Source: Methanobrevibacter thaueri (GTDB lineage: Archaea; Methanobacteriota; Methanobacteria; Methanobacteriales; Methanobacteriaceae). Taken from it: a stretch of 33,239 nucleotides of DNA. Location: positions 1-33,239 of the forward strand of contig NZ_SUTJ01000016.1 of NCBI RefSeq assembly GCF_015062915.1, written 5' to 3'. Both the position numbers and the translations under genes were made by a program. The notes below the pieces were generated by a model, which was given only the letters and a program-made list of their open reading frames with translations, made no database searches and was not told where the DNA came from. Positions 10,022-18,276 of this stretch are shown piece by piece (the first letter of the stretch is position 1; the number at the start of each line of letters is the position of its first letter).

Positions 10022-12340
10022 ATGGCAAGCTACATTAATCATCCGTTATTGAAAAAGGATGCTATTGAATCAAGATTATATCAGCAGATTCTCGCAGGAG
10101 ACGTATTGAAGAAAGGGAACACAATGGTTGTTGCGCCTACAGCGTTAGGTAAGACAATAGTGGCCATTCTTGTAGCTGCCGACCGATTGCATAAGGTTAA
10201 AAACTCAAAAGTTCTTGTTCTTGCACCGTCAAAGCCATTGGCAATACAGCATGAGGACAGTTTCAAGGAATTTCTAACACTTCCATGCTCCTCAATAACA
10301 GGTGCCGTTAAAACCGATGAGCGTGTAAAAAGATGGGAAGAGTCAAGAATCATTTCCGCAACACCACAGACCGTCGAATCCGATTTGTTGAATCACCGTT
10401 ATGATTTAAGCAACGTGTCATTGATTGTTTTCGATGAGTGCCATCATGGTGTCGGATCATACTCATATGTGTACCTGGCATCCCGTTATGTCCAGGAATC
10501 ACAGTTCAATCTCATTTTAGGACTCACCGCTTCACCAGGTTCAGACAAGTACAAGATTAAGGAAGTTTGTGAAAACCTATACATTCAAAACATTGTTGTA
10601 AAGACTGAGGATGACGTTGACGTGAAGCCATACTTCAATCCGGTTGAAATCGAATGGGTCAAGGTGAAAATGAGCAGTGAACTTGCCAAAATCAAGGAAT
10701 ATATTGACAAGGCATTGAAAATAAGGCTCAAGGCCCTGAAGAATATGGGAATCATCAAGACCGTATCGGTAGGTAAGGTTGATATCCTGAAAGCGAGAGG
10801 CCGTGTCCAGGGTGAGATTGCCCGTTCAGCAAATCCGGATAAGGACCTGTTTCAGGCAATTTCCATTTTAAGTGCAGTTATCAATATTCAGCACGCACAG
10901 GAGCTTATTGAAACCCAAGGGGTTCAGACATTCAACAAGTACATATCAAGATTGCGCAAGAAGAAAACAAAGGCCGCAAAATCATTGATGTGGGATGATA
11001 ACTTCGCTCGTGCCATCAAGATGGCAAGGGATGCTGAAAAGCATGGATGGGAACATCCGAAATTAAGGGAAATCACAAAAATCCTTAAGCAGGAGTTGGG
11101 AGACAATGGCCAGACCAAGCTCACAACATCCAGATTCGATGATAAGAGTGACGAGTCCGCATCAAAGGTGATTGTCTTTACACAATACCGTGATACACTT
11201 GAAATGATTCACCAGAAACTTGAAAAGGAAGGAATCAAATCCGCAAAATTCTTTGGCCAGGCATCAAAGGATGGTGAAAAGGGACTGACTCAAAAGCAGC
11301 AAAAAGCCATTATCAAGTCATTCAGGATGGGAGAATATGATGTATTATTGTCAACAAGTGTGGCTGAAGAGGGTATTGACATTCCCGCAGTGGACCTTGT
11401 CGTATTGTATGAGCCGGTTCCATCTGAAGTGCGTATGATTCAGCGCCGTGGAAGGACAGGCCGTAAAAGAACCGGACGCGTAAAGGTATTGCTCACTGAA
11501 GGAACCCGTGACGAGGCATATTACTGGTCAAGCATCAGAAAAGAGGACCGCATGAAAAACCAACTTATTGACCCTGACGTATTGGAGGAGTTGAATGCCT
11601 CAGCCATTGAAAGAATGGAAAATGAAAAGAAGGTCAAGGTGATTGAAAGGCCTAAGGAAGAGAATGATTTTCCTGTAGTCTATGCAGATTCACGTGAAGG
11701 AAACTCAAAGGTAATCAGGCACCTGACTGAAATGGAAATTGACGTTAAGGTCCATTCAATGGCCGTTGCAGACTACCAGGTAAGTGATGAGGTGGCCATT
11801 GAGAGAAAAACCGCAAAGGACTTTGTCGATTCAATAATTGATAAGAGGCTATTCAAGCAGGCCAAGGAATTGTCCGAGGAATTCAAGCATCCTATTCTGA
11901 TTTTAGAAGGTGATGATTTATACACTGGAATGATCAATCCAAATGCAATCAGGGGATCCATGGCATCCATTGCAATTGATTTCGGTATAAGCATAATCCC
12001 TACAAGGAATGCGCAGGATACCGCTGCAATGATTAAAAGAATTGCGGTTCGTGAACAGAATGGTGAAAGGACTCCTATTCAAATCAGGACAGATAAAAAG
12101 CCTGTAAGCCTGATGGAGCAACAGCTGTTCATAGTAGAGTCATTACCTAACATCGGACCGGTAAACGCTAAGAACCTGCTGATGCATTTCGGTACAGTGT
12201 CCAATATTTTGAATGCAAGTGAAAGTGACCTGCAGGAAGTTGAAGGTATCGGTAAAAAAACAGCCAAGGATATCAGAAAAGTCCTTGATTCAAAATATCT
12301 TTATTTTAAAAAAGAGATTAAAGAGAAAAAACTTCTCTAG
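10022..12340 (+). CDS. hef: Hef: fork-repair helicase fused to XPF-type nuclease
   Basis: Euryarchaeal Hef, related to FANCM and XPF, processes stalled forks and Holliday-like branched DNA. The N-terminal SF2 helicase carries the Walker A variant VAPTALGKT, the DEAH-type box VFDECHHG, GLTASPG, and the C-terminal motifs VFTQYRDT, TSVAEEGIDIP and QRRGRTGR. Residues ~555-690 are the XPF/ERCC4 nuclease: VYADSRE, with the active-site ERKTAKDFVDSIIDKRLFKQ. Two helix-hairpin-helix motifs (LPNIGPVNAKNL and VEGIGKKTAKDI) close the protein at 772 residues. The frame is open from 9980, but ATG 10022 gives MASYINHPLL, and the 14 extra upstream codons look like leader sequence. The stop TAG shares CTAG with the stop of the convergent gene. 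Confidence 0.95.
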   Translation: MASYINHPLLKKDAIESRLYQQILAGDVLKKGNTMVVAPTALGKTIVAILVAADRLHKVKNSKVLVLAPSKPLAIQHEDSFKEFLTLPCSSITGAVKTDERVKRWEESRIISATPQTVESDLLNHRYDLSNVSLIVFDECHHGVGSYSYVYLASRYVQESQFNLILGLTASPGSDKYKIKEVCENLYIQNIVVKTEDDVDVKPYFNPVEIEWVKVKMSSELAKIKEYIDKALKIRLKALKNMGIIKTVSVGKVDILKARGRVQGEIARSANPDKDLFQAISILSAVINIQHAQELIETQGVQTFNKYISRLRKKKTKAAKSLMWDDNFARAIKMARDAEKHGWEHPKLREITKILKQELGDNGQTKLTTSRFDDKSDESASKVIVFTQYRDTLEMIHQKLEKEGIKSAKFFGQASKDGEKGLTQKQQKAIIKSFRMGEYDVLLSTSVAEEGIDIPAVDLVVLYEPVPSEVRMIQRRGRTGRKRTGRVKVLLTEGTRDEAYYWSSIRKEDRMKNQLIDPDVLEELNASAIERMENEKKVKVIERPKEENDFPVVYADSREGNSKVIRHLTEMEIDVKVHSMAVADYQVSDEVAIERKTAKDFVDSIIDKRLFKQAKELSEEFKHPILILEGDDLYTGMINPNAIRGSMASIAIDFGISIIPTRNAQDTAAMIKRIAVREQNGERTPIQIRTDKKPVSLMEQQLFIVESLPNIGPVNAKNLLMHFGTVSNILNASESDLQEVEGIGKKTAKDIRKVLDSKYLYFKKEIKEKKLL

Positions 12341-13086
12341 AAGTTTTTCTTCATATATTCATAACTTTTTTTGATGGAATCGTAATCATTTACTTCGAGT
12401 ATGTAGATGCCATCATAATTTTTGCTTTCTAGATTGTTGACTACACGTTTTAAATCAATTGAGCCTTCACCTAATGGCAGGTGTGCATCATCATCACCAA
12501 AATTATCATGGATATGTACGTGTTTAATGCAATCAAAAATCATCTCGTCTGCGGAGTATCCTGAATGGTTCGCATGGCCGACATCCAATGTCATGTATAA
12601 ATCATTGCCTGTGAGAAACTCATTCAATTCAACCATGTTCTCATAAATCATGCTTTCAAATGAGGGCATGTTCTCGAATGTGGTTAGAATTCCCAAGTCT
12701 TTTCCGTATGCTCCAAGTTCAATCATTGATTCCTTTGCATAGTCAAAAACTTCATTTCTGAAATATTTATTTGGCAAGTATCCAATCAAACCCGGATGTA
12801 CTACAACCGCTTCGGCGTTAATGTCATTTGCAAGATCAATAGATGATTTTATCTGATTAATGGAATTCAAGCGGCTTTTGTCCTGAAGGCTTGCAATGTT
12901 GACGTCCATGAAAGGGGCATGAATTGAATATTTCAAATCATAGCTTTCCAACATGTCGGGGGTGATATTTTCTGATGGGTATTGGTGAACCAGTTCAGCA
13001 TAATCAATCCCCAAGCTTTCAATGAATTCCAATGCATTTTCCAAGCTGTCGTCGATTCCAGCTAATGTTGATGCTCCAATTTTCAT
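12337..13086 (-). CDS. Xylose-isomerase-like TIM barrel protein (sugar isomerase / endonuclease IV superfamily)
   Basis: AP-endonuclease-2/sugar-phosphate-isomerase superfamily. Metal-ligand-type residues sit where the family places them: SIHAPF (His), VVVHPG (His), TFENMPS (Glu), TLDVGHANHSG (Asp, His), HVHIHDNFGDDDAHLPLGEG (His, Asp, His) and YILEVND (Glu). At 249 residues it is the short single-domain form. The substrate is unknown; it could be an isomerase/epimerase or a DNA-acting enzyme. GTG 13095 overlaps the stop of the PIN-ATPase gene; ATG 13086 gives MKIGASTL, as in relatives, and a GTGAT ribosome-like sequence precedes it. Last gene of the hisS-hisI-PIN ATPase cluster; it meets hef tail to tail with a four-base overlap. 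Confidence 0.85.
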   Translation of the reverse strand: MKIGASTLAGIDDSLENALEFIESLGIDYAELVHQYPSENITPDMLESYDLKYSIHAPFMDVNIASLQDKSRLNSINQIKSSIDLANDINAEAVVVHPGLIGYLPNKYFRNEVFDYAKESMIELGAYGKDLGILTTFENMPSFESMIYENMVELNEFLTGNDLYMTLDVGHANHSGYSADEMIFDCIKHVHIHDNFGDDDAHLPLGEGSIDLKRVVNNLESKNYDGIYILEVNDYDSIKKSYEYMKKNF

Positions 13087-13091
13087 GATAA

Positions 13092-14936
13092 TCACATTTT
13101 CTGTATTGCAGTAATTTCCAATCCCATTTCAAGGGCTTCAATGATGAAATCAGATAATTCTATTCCTCTCTTGATTTTGATTTCTCCCTTTTTGGAGGTG
13201 GTTGCTGTCAACAAGTATTCGCCGCCGATTTTTATGTCGAAGTTTTTCCTTCCATTGTCCCTTCCAAGCTGCAGGATCAGTTGCTTTTTGGTATGGAGAA
13301 TGTCAACTTCAAACGGAGCGTTTCTTATAGGTTTAGATTCTATGACCTCCACGCCTAAGCTTATTCCAATCTGCTCCTCGATTTCAGCTATTCTTTTACC
13401 GTTCTTTCCGATGATTTTCGGAACAAACTCTTCGGGTATGTAAATGTTGGCCCTTTCAGGGGAAATCACTTCAACATCCACTTTCGCCTTTTTAGGAACA
13501 AGCTTCTTGACCTTTCTTAAAATCTCCCTTTCGGCAATCCTGTCAACTGAGGACTTGTAGTTCGCCTCTTCGCCGGAGCCGTTTACAAGGTCAATGTCCA
13601 TCACAATGGTCTGCTCACCGTAAGTGTAAATCTCATTTTTAAGCTCGCCGGTTTCAAAGTCCCTTACCTCAATAACCGGTCTTGCGAGATCCGCCTCTTT
13701 CATACCTGTAGGTACCTTAACGGTCATTTTTGTCTCATAAACGCTTCTCACTTCACCGTCCTCAATGTAAATGCTTGTATCCACAATTGAAGGTATCACT
13801 CCAAGCTCCACCCTGGAAGCTATCCTTTGAATTGCATCTATCGGGCGGGTTGCATGAACGACACCAATCATTCCAACACCAGCAAGCCTCATGTCGGCGA
13901 ATATGTTGAAGTCAGTGTTCTTACGCAATTCATCATATATGGTATAATCAGGCCTTACAAGCAACAGCACGTCAGCAGTGTTTTCCATGCTTCCTTCAAG
14001 GGGAGCGTACTGTGTTATCTCATCAGGCAACTGCAAATCACGCGGTGATTCCATGGTCTTCACAATCTTGTTTAGCTTGGTTGAATAATACTTTGCAATG
14101 GCCTGTACGAATGTTGACTTACCTGCTCCAGGTGAACCTGAAATCAAAATTCCCTCAGCGTTTGTTCTTATTCGCTCAAGCAGTTTTTCGGATAAGTGGT
14201 ACTCATTGAGGTCAATATTGGCCACTGGCCTTACGATTGTGATTTCCAAACCCTCTGAAAATGGAGGATAAGCTATTGAAATACGGTATTCCCTTGACTG
14301 AACCACGTATGAGCCTTCCTTATCTGACTCCAAATAGGTTTTCGGATCACTTTTGGCCTTGTCAAGTATCTCATCTGCAATGACTTTGAGCTCATTGTAG
14401 CTTTGAGGCTTTTCATTTAATACATCAAACTGAATATGTCCTGGTGTTCCCTTTTTAGCCATTGGAACAACATTTTCCTTCAAGTGAATGGACATGGTAC
14501 TGTCATCAAAGTACTTCTCGATTGACAACGGTTTCAATTCATATTCCTGCTTATAATAGTAAACTGGTATTCCCTGTGCCTTAGCGGTTTCAGCCTGAAC
14601 CTTGTCGTTGGTTAGAAGTGTTCCCATTTCACTTCTTGCAACATCACGGATGATGCTGTCTATCTCACCGCTTTTTGCATACTTGATATCATAATTGGTT
14701 GGGCGTTTTCCAGCAAAACTGACTGCCAATTCCCCTTCATCCTGCATTTCCTGCAGTTTTTGAAGCTCCTTCAATCCTTTATGGCCTTCTGACCTGTTGG
14801 CATTTGCCTGGTGTTCAAGTTCACACACCACAGCTTCAGGAACAATGATTTCAGGATAATCAATATCGCTTTGCTCCACAATCTTGCTTACCGCACCTAT
14901 GATTACAGCACTGGTGTCCGGTATTATACATTTCAT
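13092..14936 (-). CDS. PIN domain - secretion-type ATPase - KH domain protein
   Basis: Archaeal multi-domain protein. An N-terminal PIN nuclease-like domain (residues ~1-130) has the acidic residues PDTSAV, CELE, SGEIDS and LLTND. A PilT/VirB11-type ATPase follows (~215-420) with Walker A GSPGAGKSTF and the VHATRPIDAIQRI sensor region. The C-terminal RNA-binding part has a KH motif VPKIIGKNGKRIAEIE. Proteins of this architecture are widespread in archaea (PINc/VapC-like ATPase) and their function is unknown. The combination of nuclease, ATPase and RNA-binding modules suggests RNA processing rather than secretion. An ATG at 14948 overlaps the hisI stop; I use 14936, where MKCIIPDTSAV begins. 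It lacks any antitoxin partner, so it is not an ordinary VapBC toxin. Confidence 0.9.
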   Translation of the reverse strand: MKCIIPDTSAVIIGAVSKIVEQSDIDYPEIIVPEAVVCELEHQANANRSEGHKGLKELQKLQEMQDEGELAVSFAGKRPTNYDIKYAKSGEIDSIIRDVARSEMGTLLTNDKVQAETAKAQGIPVYYYKQEYELKPLSIEKYFDDSTMSIHLKENVVPMAKKGTPGHIQFDVLNEKPQSYNELKVIADEILDKAKSDPKTYLESDKEGSYVVQSREYRISIAYPPFSEGLEITIVRPVANIDLNEYHLSEKLLERIRTNAEGILISGSPGAGKSTFVQAIAKYYSTKLNKIVKTMESPRDLQLPDEITQYAPLEGSMENTADVLLLVRPDYTIYDELRKNTDFNIFADMRLAGVGMIGVVHATRPIDAIQRIASRVELGVIPSIVDTSIYIEDGEVRSVYETKMTVKVPTGMKEADLARPVIEVRDFETGELKNEIYTYGEQTIVMDIDLVNGSGEEANYKSSVDRIAEREILRKVKKLVPKKAKVDVEVISPERANIYIPEEFVPKIIGKNGKRIAEIEEQIGISLGVEVIESKPIRNAPFEVDILHTKKQLILQLGRDNGRKNFDIKIGGEYLLTATTSKKGEIKIKRGIELSDFIIEALEMGLEITAIQKM

Positions 14937-14937
14937 C

Positions 14938-15345
14938 TTAATACACATCTTCTGGATTAACTAATCTTTCTAAAACGACTTCCAAATCTTCTTCTTTCAA
15001 GTCATCAATATCTATTTCATTTTCAGTGTTAAGTTTTCTAAAGAAGCATGAACGGTATCCCTCATGGCATGCAGCGCCGGTCTGGTTGATTTTCAATATG
15101 ATTGCATCCATGTCACAGTCAACGTAAATGTCCTTGACTTCCTGGAAATGGCCTGAGGATTCTCCTTTAAGCCATAATTGGTTTCTTGATGTGCTCCAGT
15201 AATGGGCTTTTCCTGTTTCTATTGTCTTTATCAATGATTCCCTGTTCATGTTTGCCAGCATCAGTATCTCATTTGTTTCAGCGTCCTGTGCAATGGCGGT
15301 TATTACTGGTATTCCGTTGATTTCGTGTCTGAAATTGATATTCAT
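14938..15345 (-). CDS. hisI: Phosphoribosyl-AMP cyclohydrolase
   Basis: Third step of histidine synthesis: opens the adenine ring of phosphoribosyl-AMP. Zinc/magnesium motifs are visible: DCDMDA (Asp-rich metal site) and [13 protein letters not shown] (zinc cysteines), with [19 protein letters not shown] as the conserved core. At 135 residues it is a stand-alone HisI without a HisE domain, as in many archaea. Its ribosome site (AGAGG) lies in the last codons of hisS, three bases apart, so the two are coupled. The link to hisS makes histidine supply and charging one transcript. Confidence 0.95.
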   Translation of the reverse strand: MNINFRHEINGIPVITAIAQDAETNEILMLANMNRESLIKTIETGKAHYWSTSRNQLWLKGESSGHFQEVKDIYVDCDMDAIILKINQTGAACHEGYRSCFFRKLNTENEIDIDDLKEEDLEVVLERLVNPEDVY

Positions 15346-15348
15346 GTT

Positions 15349-16644
15349 TTATTCCTCTTTTACAAATTCAACAATTTTTTCAATGTCAACCAATTCCTGT
15401 TCTCCACTGACCATGTCCTTGACGGTCACCTTGCCCTCTTCAAGGTCTTTAGCGCCGATGATTATTATTTTAGGAACCTTAATCTTGTCTGCGTAATTCA
15501 TGAGCTTCTTGAATTTCTTACCGTTGAGGTCAACATCGGTCTTGATTCCGTTTTGCCTTAAGGTCTGTGTAATCTCAAATGCCTTGGTTCTAACATCCTT
15601 TGAGATTGGAGCCACATAAACATCCAGGTGTGAAGGCAACTCCTCAGTTTCTGTCAGCTCTTCAATTGCATTCATCAGCCTGTCAAATCCAAGTGCAAAA
15701 CCGGTTGATTCAACTTCCTGGCCTCCGAACACTTTAACAAGTGAGTATGATCCTCCACCACAGATTTGCTTTTGTGCGCCGAGTTCAGGAACATAAATCT
15801 CAAACACGATTCCGGTATAGTAGTCAAGTCCCCTTGCAACTCCAAGGTTTAGGGTGTAATTTTCAACCTGGAAGGATTCCAATAATGAGATTAACTCTTT
15901 AAGCTCTTCCAAAGCCTCTTTAGGCTCATCATAAGGAGCAATCAGCTCTTCAATTTCACTGATAATGGTCTTGTCGCCTATAAGGTCAATGAGTTTCAGC
16001 AATATTTGATTTAGCTCATCATTGTCAATTACAGGTTCGTCTCCGCTTAATGATTCGATTAAAAGGTCCTTGTCGCCCTTGTCGATTACCACCATGATTT
16101 CCCTTTGGGTTTCGGTGGAGATGTTGAAGTGTCTGAAAAGTCCCCTGATGATTCCCAGGTGGTTTATGTTTACATCAGCGGTTGTGATTCCAAGTGACTG
16201 GATGGCATCGGAGCATAATGCAATAACTTCAGCTTCCCCTTGAGGGGTTTTAGCACCGATTAGTTCACATCCGAATTGCCAGAACTGTCTGAACCTTCCT
16301 TTCTGTGGTCTTTCATACCTGAAACAGCTGCCGTAGTAGTAAAGCTTGATAGGTTTGGTTGCTGTCTTTTCAAGCTCGTTCAGGTATAATCTTGCAACTG
16401 GAGCGGTAATTTCAGGTCTTAAAGTCAAATCTCTGTCGGACTTGTCCTTGAAATTGTATAGCTGGTCGACAATTTCCTCTCCTGATTTGGTTGTAAATAA
16501 TTTTAATTCTTCAAATAAGGGTGTTTTGATTTCTTGATAACCGTAACTTTCGAATACTTTTCTTAAGGTACTTTCTGCTTGTTTTCTTTGTCTCATTTCT
16601 TCAAATAAGAAATCTCTAGTACCTCTTGGTCTTGTAAATTCCAT
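15349..16644 (-). CDS. hisS: Histidyl-tRNA synthetase
   Basis: Class II aminoacyl-tRNA synthetase charging tRNA-His. Motif 1 is in the N-terminal RPRGTRDF/RPEITAPVARLYL block. Motif 2 is CFRYERPQKGRFRQFWQFGCE. The histidine-specific GLDYYTGIVFEIY and the motif 3 stretch STGFALGFDRLM follow. The C-terminal anticodon-binding domain starts near VYVAPISKD. Length is 431 residues. The frame is open to 16719, but ATG 16644 begins MEFTRPRGTRDF, and AAGGAG lies eight bases upstream. First gene of the cluster hisS-hisI-PIN ATPase-isomerase. Confidence 0.96.
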   Translation of the reverse strand: MEFTRPRGTRDFLFEEMRQRKQAESTLRKVFESYGYQEIKTPLFEELKLFTTKSGEEIVDQLYNFKDKSDRDLTLRPEITAPVARLYLNELEKTATKPIKLYYYGSCFRYERPQKGRFRQFWQFGCELIGAKTPQGEAEVIALCSDAIQSLGITTADVNINHLGIIRGLFRHFNISTETQREIMVVIDKGDKDLLIESLSGDEPVIDNDELNQILLKLIDLIGDKTIISEIEELIAPYDEPKEALEELKELISLLESFQVENYTLNLGVARGLDYYTGIVFEIYVPELGAQKQICGGGSYSLVKVFGGQEVESTGFALGFDRLMNAIEELTETEELPSHLDVYVAPISKDVRTKAFEITQTLRQNGIKTDVDLNGKKFKKLMNYADKIKVPKIIIIGAKDLEEGKVTVKDMVSGEQELVDIEKIVEFVKEE

Positions 16645-16730
16645 TTTTATTCTCCTTATGATATAATATATTATAATTAAAGTTTGTGTATACAAATTTA
16701 TATAATGTTTGGTAATCAATTAATTATTAT
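16645..16730. promoter_or_regulatory. Divergent promoter region, hisS (-) and aroE (+)
   Basis: The spacer is almost all A/T. ATTTATATAATG (16696-16707) is a TATA-like box about 27 bases before the aroE ATG, which has no ribosome site, suggesting a leaderless aroE mRNA. On the minus strand, TATA-like sequence in the same block could serve hisS, whose AAGGAG ribosome site is at about 16652-16657. Confidence 0.45.
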
Positions 16731-17582
16731 ATGAATATTAAAGGCAGTACAAATATTGTGGGATTGATAGGTCATCCGGTTGAACATAGCTTCTCACCCC
16801 CTATGCACAATGCGGCTTTTGAAGAGTTGGGGATGGATTGGGCTTATGTCGCTTTTGATGTCGATCCCAATAACTTGAAATTAGCAATTGACGGTGCAAA
16901 ATCATTGAATATCAAGGGATTCAACGTAACAATCCCCCATAAGATTAATGTGATGGATTATCTTGATGAGATTGATGAGGTCGCAGGCCTTATAGGTGCG
17001 GTCAATACAATAGACTTTAGCAGCATGAAAGGATATAACACTGACGGCATAGGTGCTGTTAAGGCAATAGAGGAAGTCACATCAATCAAAAATAGCAATG
17101 TTGTTGTTGCAGGTGCAGGTGGCGCTTCAAGAGCAATATCATTCTATATTGTAAAATACGGTGCGGATTCACTGACAATATTGAACAGAAACATTCAAAA
17201 GGCTCAGGACCTCGCCGGTGATGTTGAAGGTTCCGACTTGATTGATGAGGTCGGTGCGGATTCAATTTCAAATATAAACTCTTACCTTGATGATGCAGAT
17301 ATACTCATCGACACAACACCATTGGGAATGCATCCCCACATTGACGACGAGCCTGTTGCAATTGCAAACAATATGCATGAGGACTTGACAGTCTTTGATG
17401 CAGTCTATAATCCAAACGAAACAGTACTGCTAAAAGAAGCCATCAAGGCTGGTGCAAAACCTGTATATGGAATTAAAATGTTATTGTACCAGGGCGCTGA
17501 AAGCTTTGAAATCTGGACAGGCAAGAAAGCACCGGTTGATGTTATGGAAGAAGCCCTAAGAAAAACTCTTAATTTAGAATGA
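16731..17582 (+). CDS. aroE: Shikimate dehydrogenase
   Basis: NADPH-dependent reduction of 3-dehydroshikimate to shikimate in aromatic amino-acid synthesis. Signatures: substrate site EHSFSPPMHNAAF, catalytic lysine in FNVTIPHKINVMDYLD, GAVNTI and YNTDGIGA, then the Rossmann nucleotide loop VVAGAGGASRA, the NRN motif that binds NADP phosphate, and DTTPLGMHP. It ends with YGIKMLLYQGAESFEIWTG. Length 283 residues is normal. The start is an ATG without a ribosome site. The next gene begins only four bases after the stop. Confidence 0.95.
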   Translation: MNIKGSTNIVGLIGHPVEHSFSPPMHNAAFEELGMDWAYVAFDVDPNNLKLAIDGAKSLNIKGFNVTIPHKINVMDYLDEIDEVAGLIGAVNTIDFSSMKGYNTDGIGAVKAIEEVTSIKNSNVVVAGAGGASRAISFYIVKYGADSLTILNRNIQKAQDLAGDVEGSDLIDEVGADSISNINSYLDDADILIDTTPLGMHPHIDDEPVAIANNMHEDLTVFDAVYNPNETVLLKEAIKAGAKPVYGIKMLLYQGAESFEIWTGKKAPVDVMEEALRKTLNLE

Positions 17583-17586
17583 TAAT

Positions 17587-18276
17587 ATGGATTTAATGTT
17601 TGATATTTCAGGATTCACCTCACAGGAAGAGGAATTTACAACATCAAAAAGGGACGTGTTGAAATTCCTGAAGATTATAGGAGTGGACAGCAGGTTCATA
17701 TCATACACTCCCGAAAAGATTTACATTAACAACTTGAGATTCTCCAAGTTTTCAAGAAAGCGTGAAGCCACCTTCAACAAGCAATATCCTGAAATAGAGG
17801 TTGTAAGAAACAAGCTGTTCCAAAAGATATGCTCAAAGTCATCAAGGCATTTGGCACTGGAAATCGAGCCAAACTCCAAAATACTGATGCCTGAGGATAA
17901 CTTCATGATTGAAATATTAATGGAGCCATACACCAGGAAATATGGTGTTGAACTGGTTTATTCAGGAGAATATGACTTGAAGGTCAATCCCATAATCCTT
18001 GATGATGAGGTAAACGGAATTTTTGAGGGAATATTCAAGGGTGACGGTCTGAATTTCCACCATAGTGATGATGAGATTTACCCGCTGGCAAACGTTTCAC
18101 TGGATTGGATCAACTCATTTTTGGAAATGGACGGTCATGAATTGGTTGAAAATAAAAATAAAAATGAGTTAGCTACCTCATTTAGCGAATTTTTGGATGA
18201 TGTAGCTCCTCAATATAAGGAAAATGTTGTTAAGGCTTCTGAATTTATTGAAAAAAAGTTAGAAGCTGAAAAGTGA
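17587..18276 (+). CDS. Unrecognised 229-residue protein downstream of aroE
   Basis: No family recognised. The protein appears soluble: no signal peptide, membrane helix or metal motif. The first ~90 residues are basic ([20 protein letters not shown], then [12 protein letters not shown]) and the C-terminal ~60 are acidic and helical. The mixed alpha/beta pattern with [18 protein letters not shown] strands is unremarkable. It is co-directional with aroE at a four-base gap, so probably co-transcribed. Its last 18 bases overlap, antisense, the end of rfcL, including the codons for the PCNA-binding tail. A function linked to either neighbour would be speculation. Confidence 0.8.
   Translation: MDLMFDISGFTSQEEEFTTSKRDVLKFLKIIGVDSRFISYTPEKIYINNLRFSKFSRKREATFNKQYPEIEVVRNKLFQKICSKSSRHLALEIEPNSKILMPEDNFMIEILMEPYTRKYGVELVYSGEYDLKVNPIILDDEVNGIFEGIFKGDGLNFHHSDDEIYPLANVSLDWINSFLEMDGHELVENKNKNELATSFSEFLDDVAPQYKENVVKASEFIEKKLEAEK

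Noticed and set aside
13092..14936. VapC-type toxin reading of the PIN domain protein
   Set aside because: The PIN domain is fused to an ATPase and KH domain and has no antitoxin partner, so it is not a toxin-antitoxin system.
16645..16719. 25-residue N-terminal extension of HisS
   Set aside because: Encoded by the AT-rich promoter spacer; AAGGAG supports the ATG at 16644.
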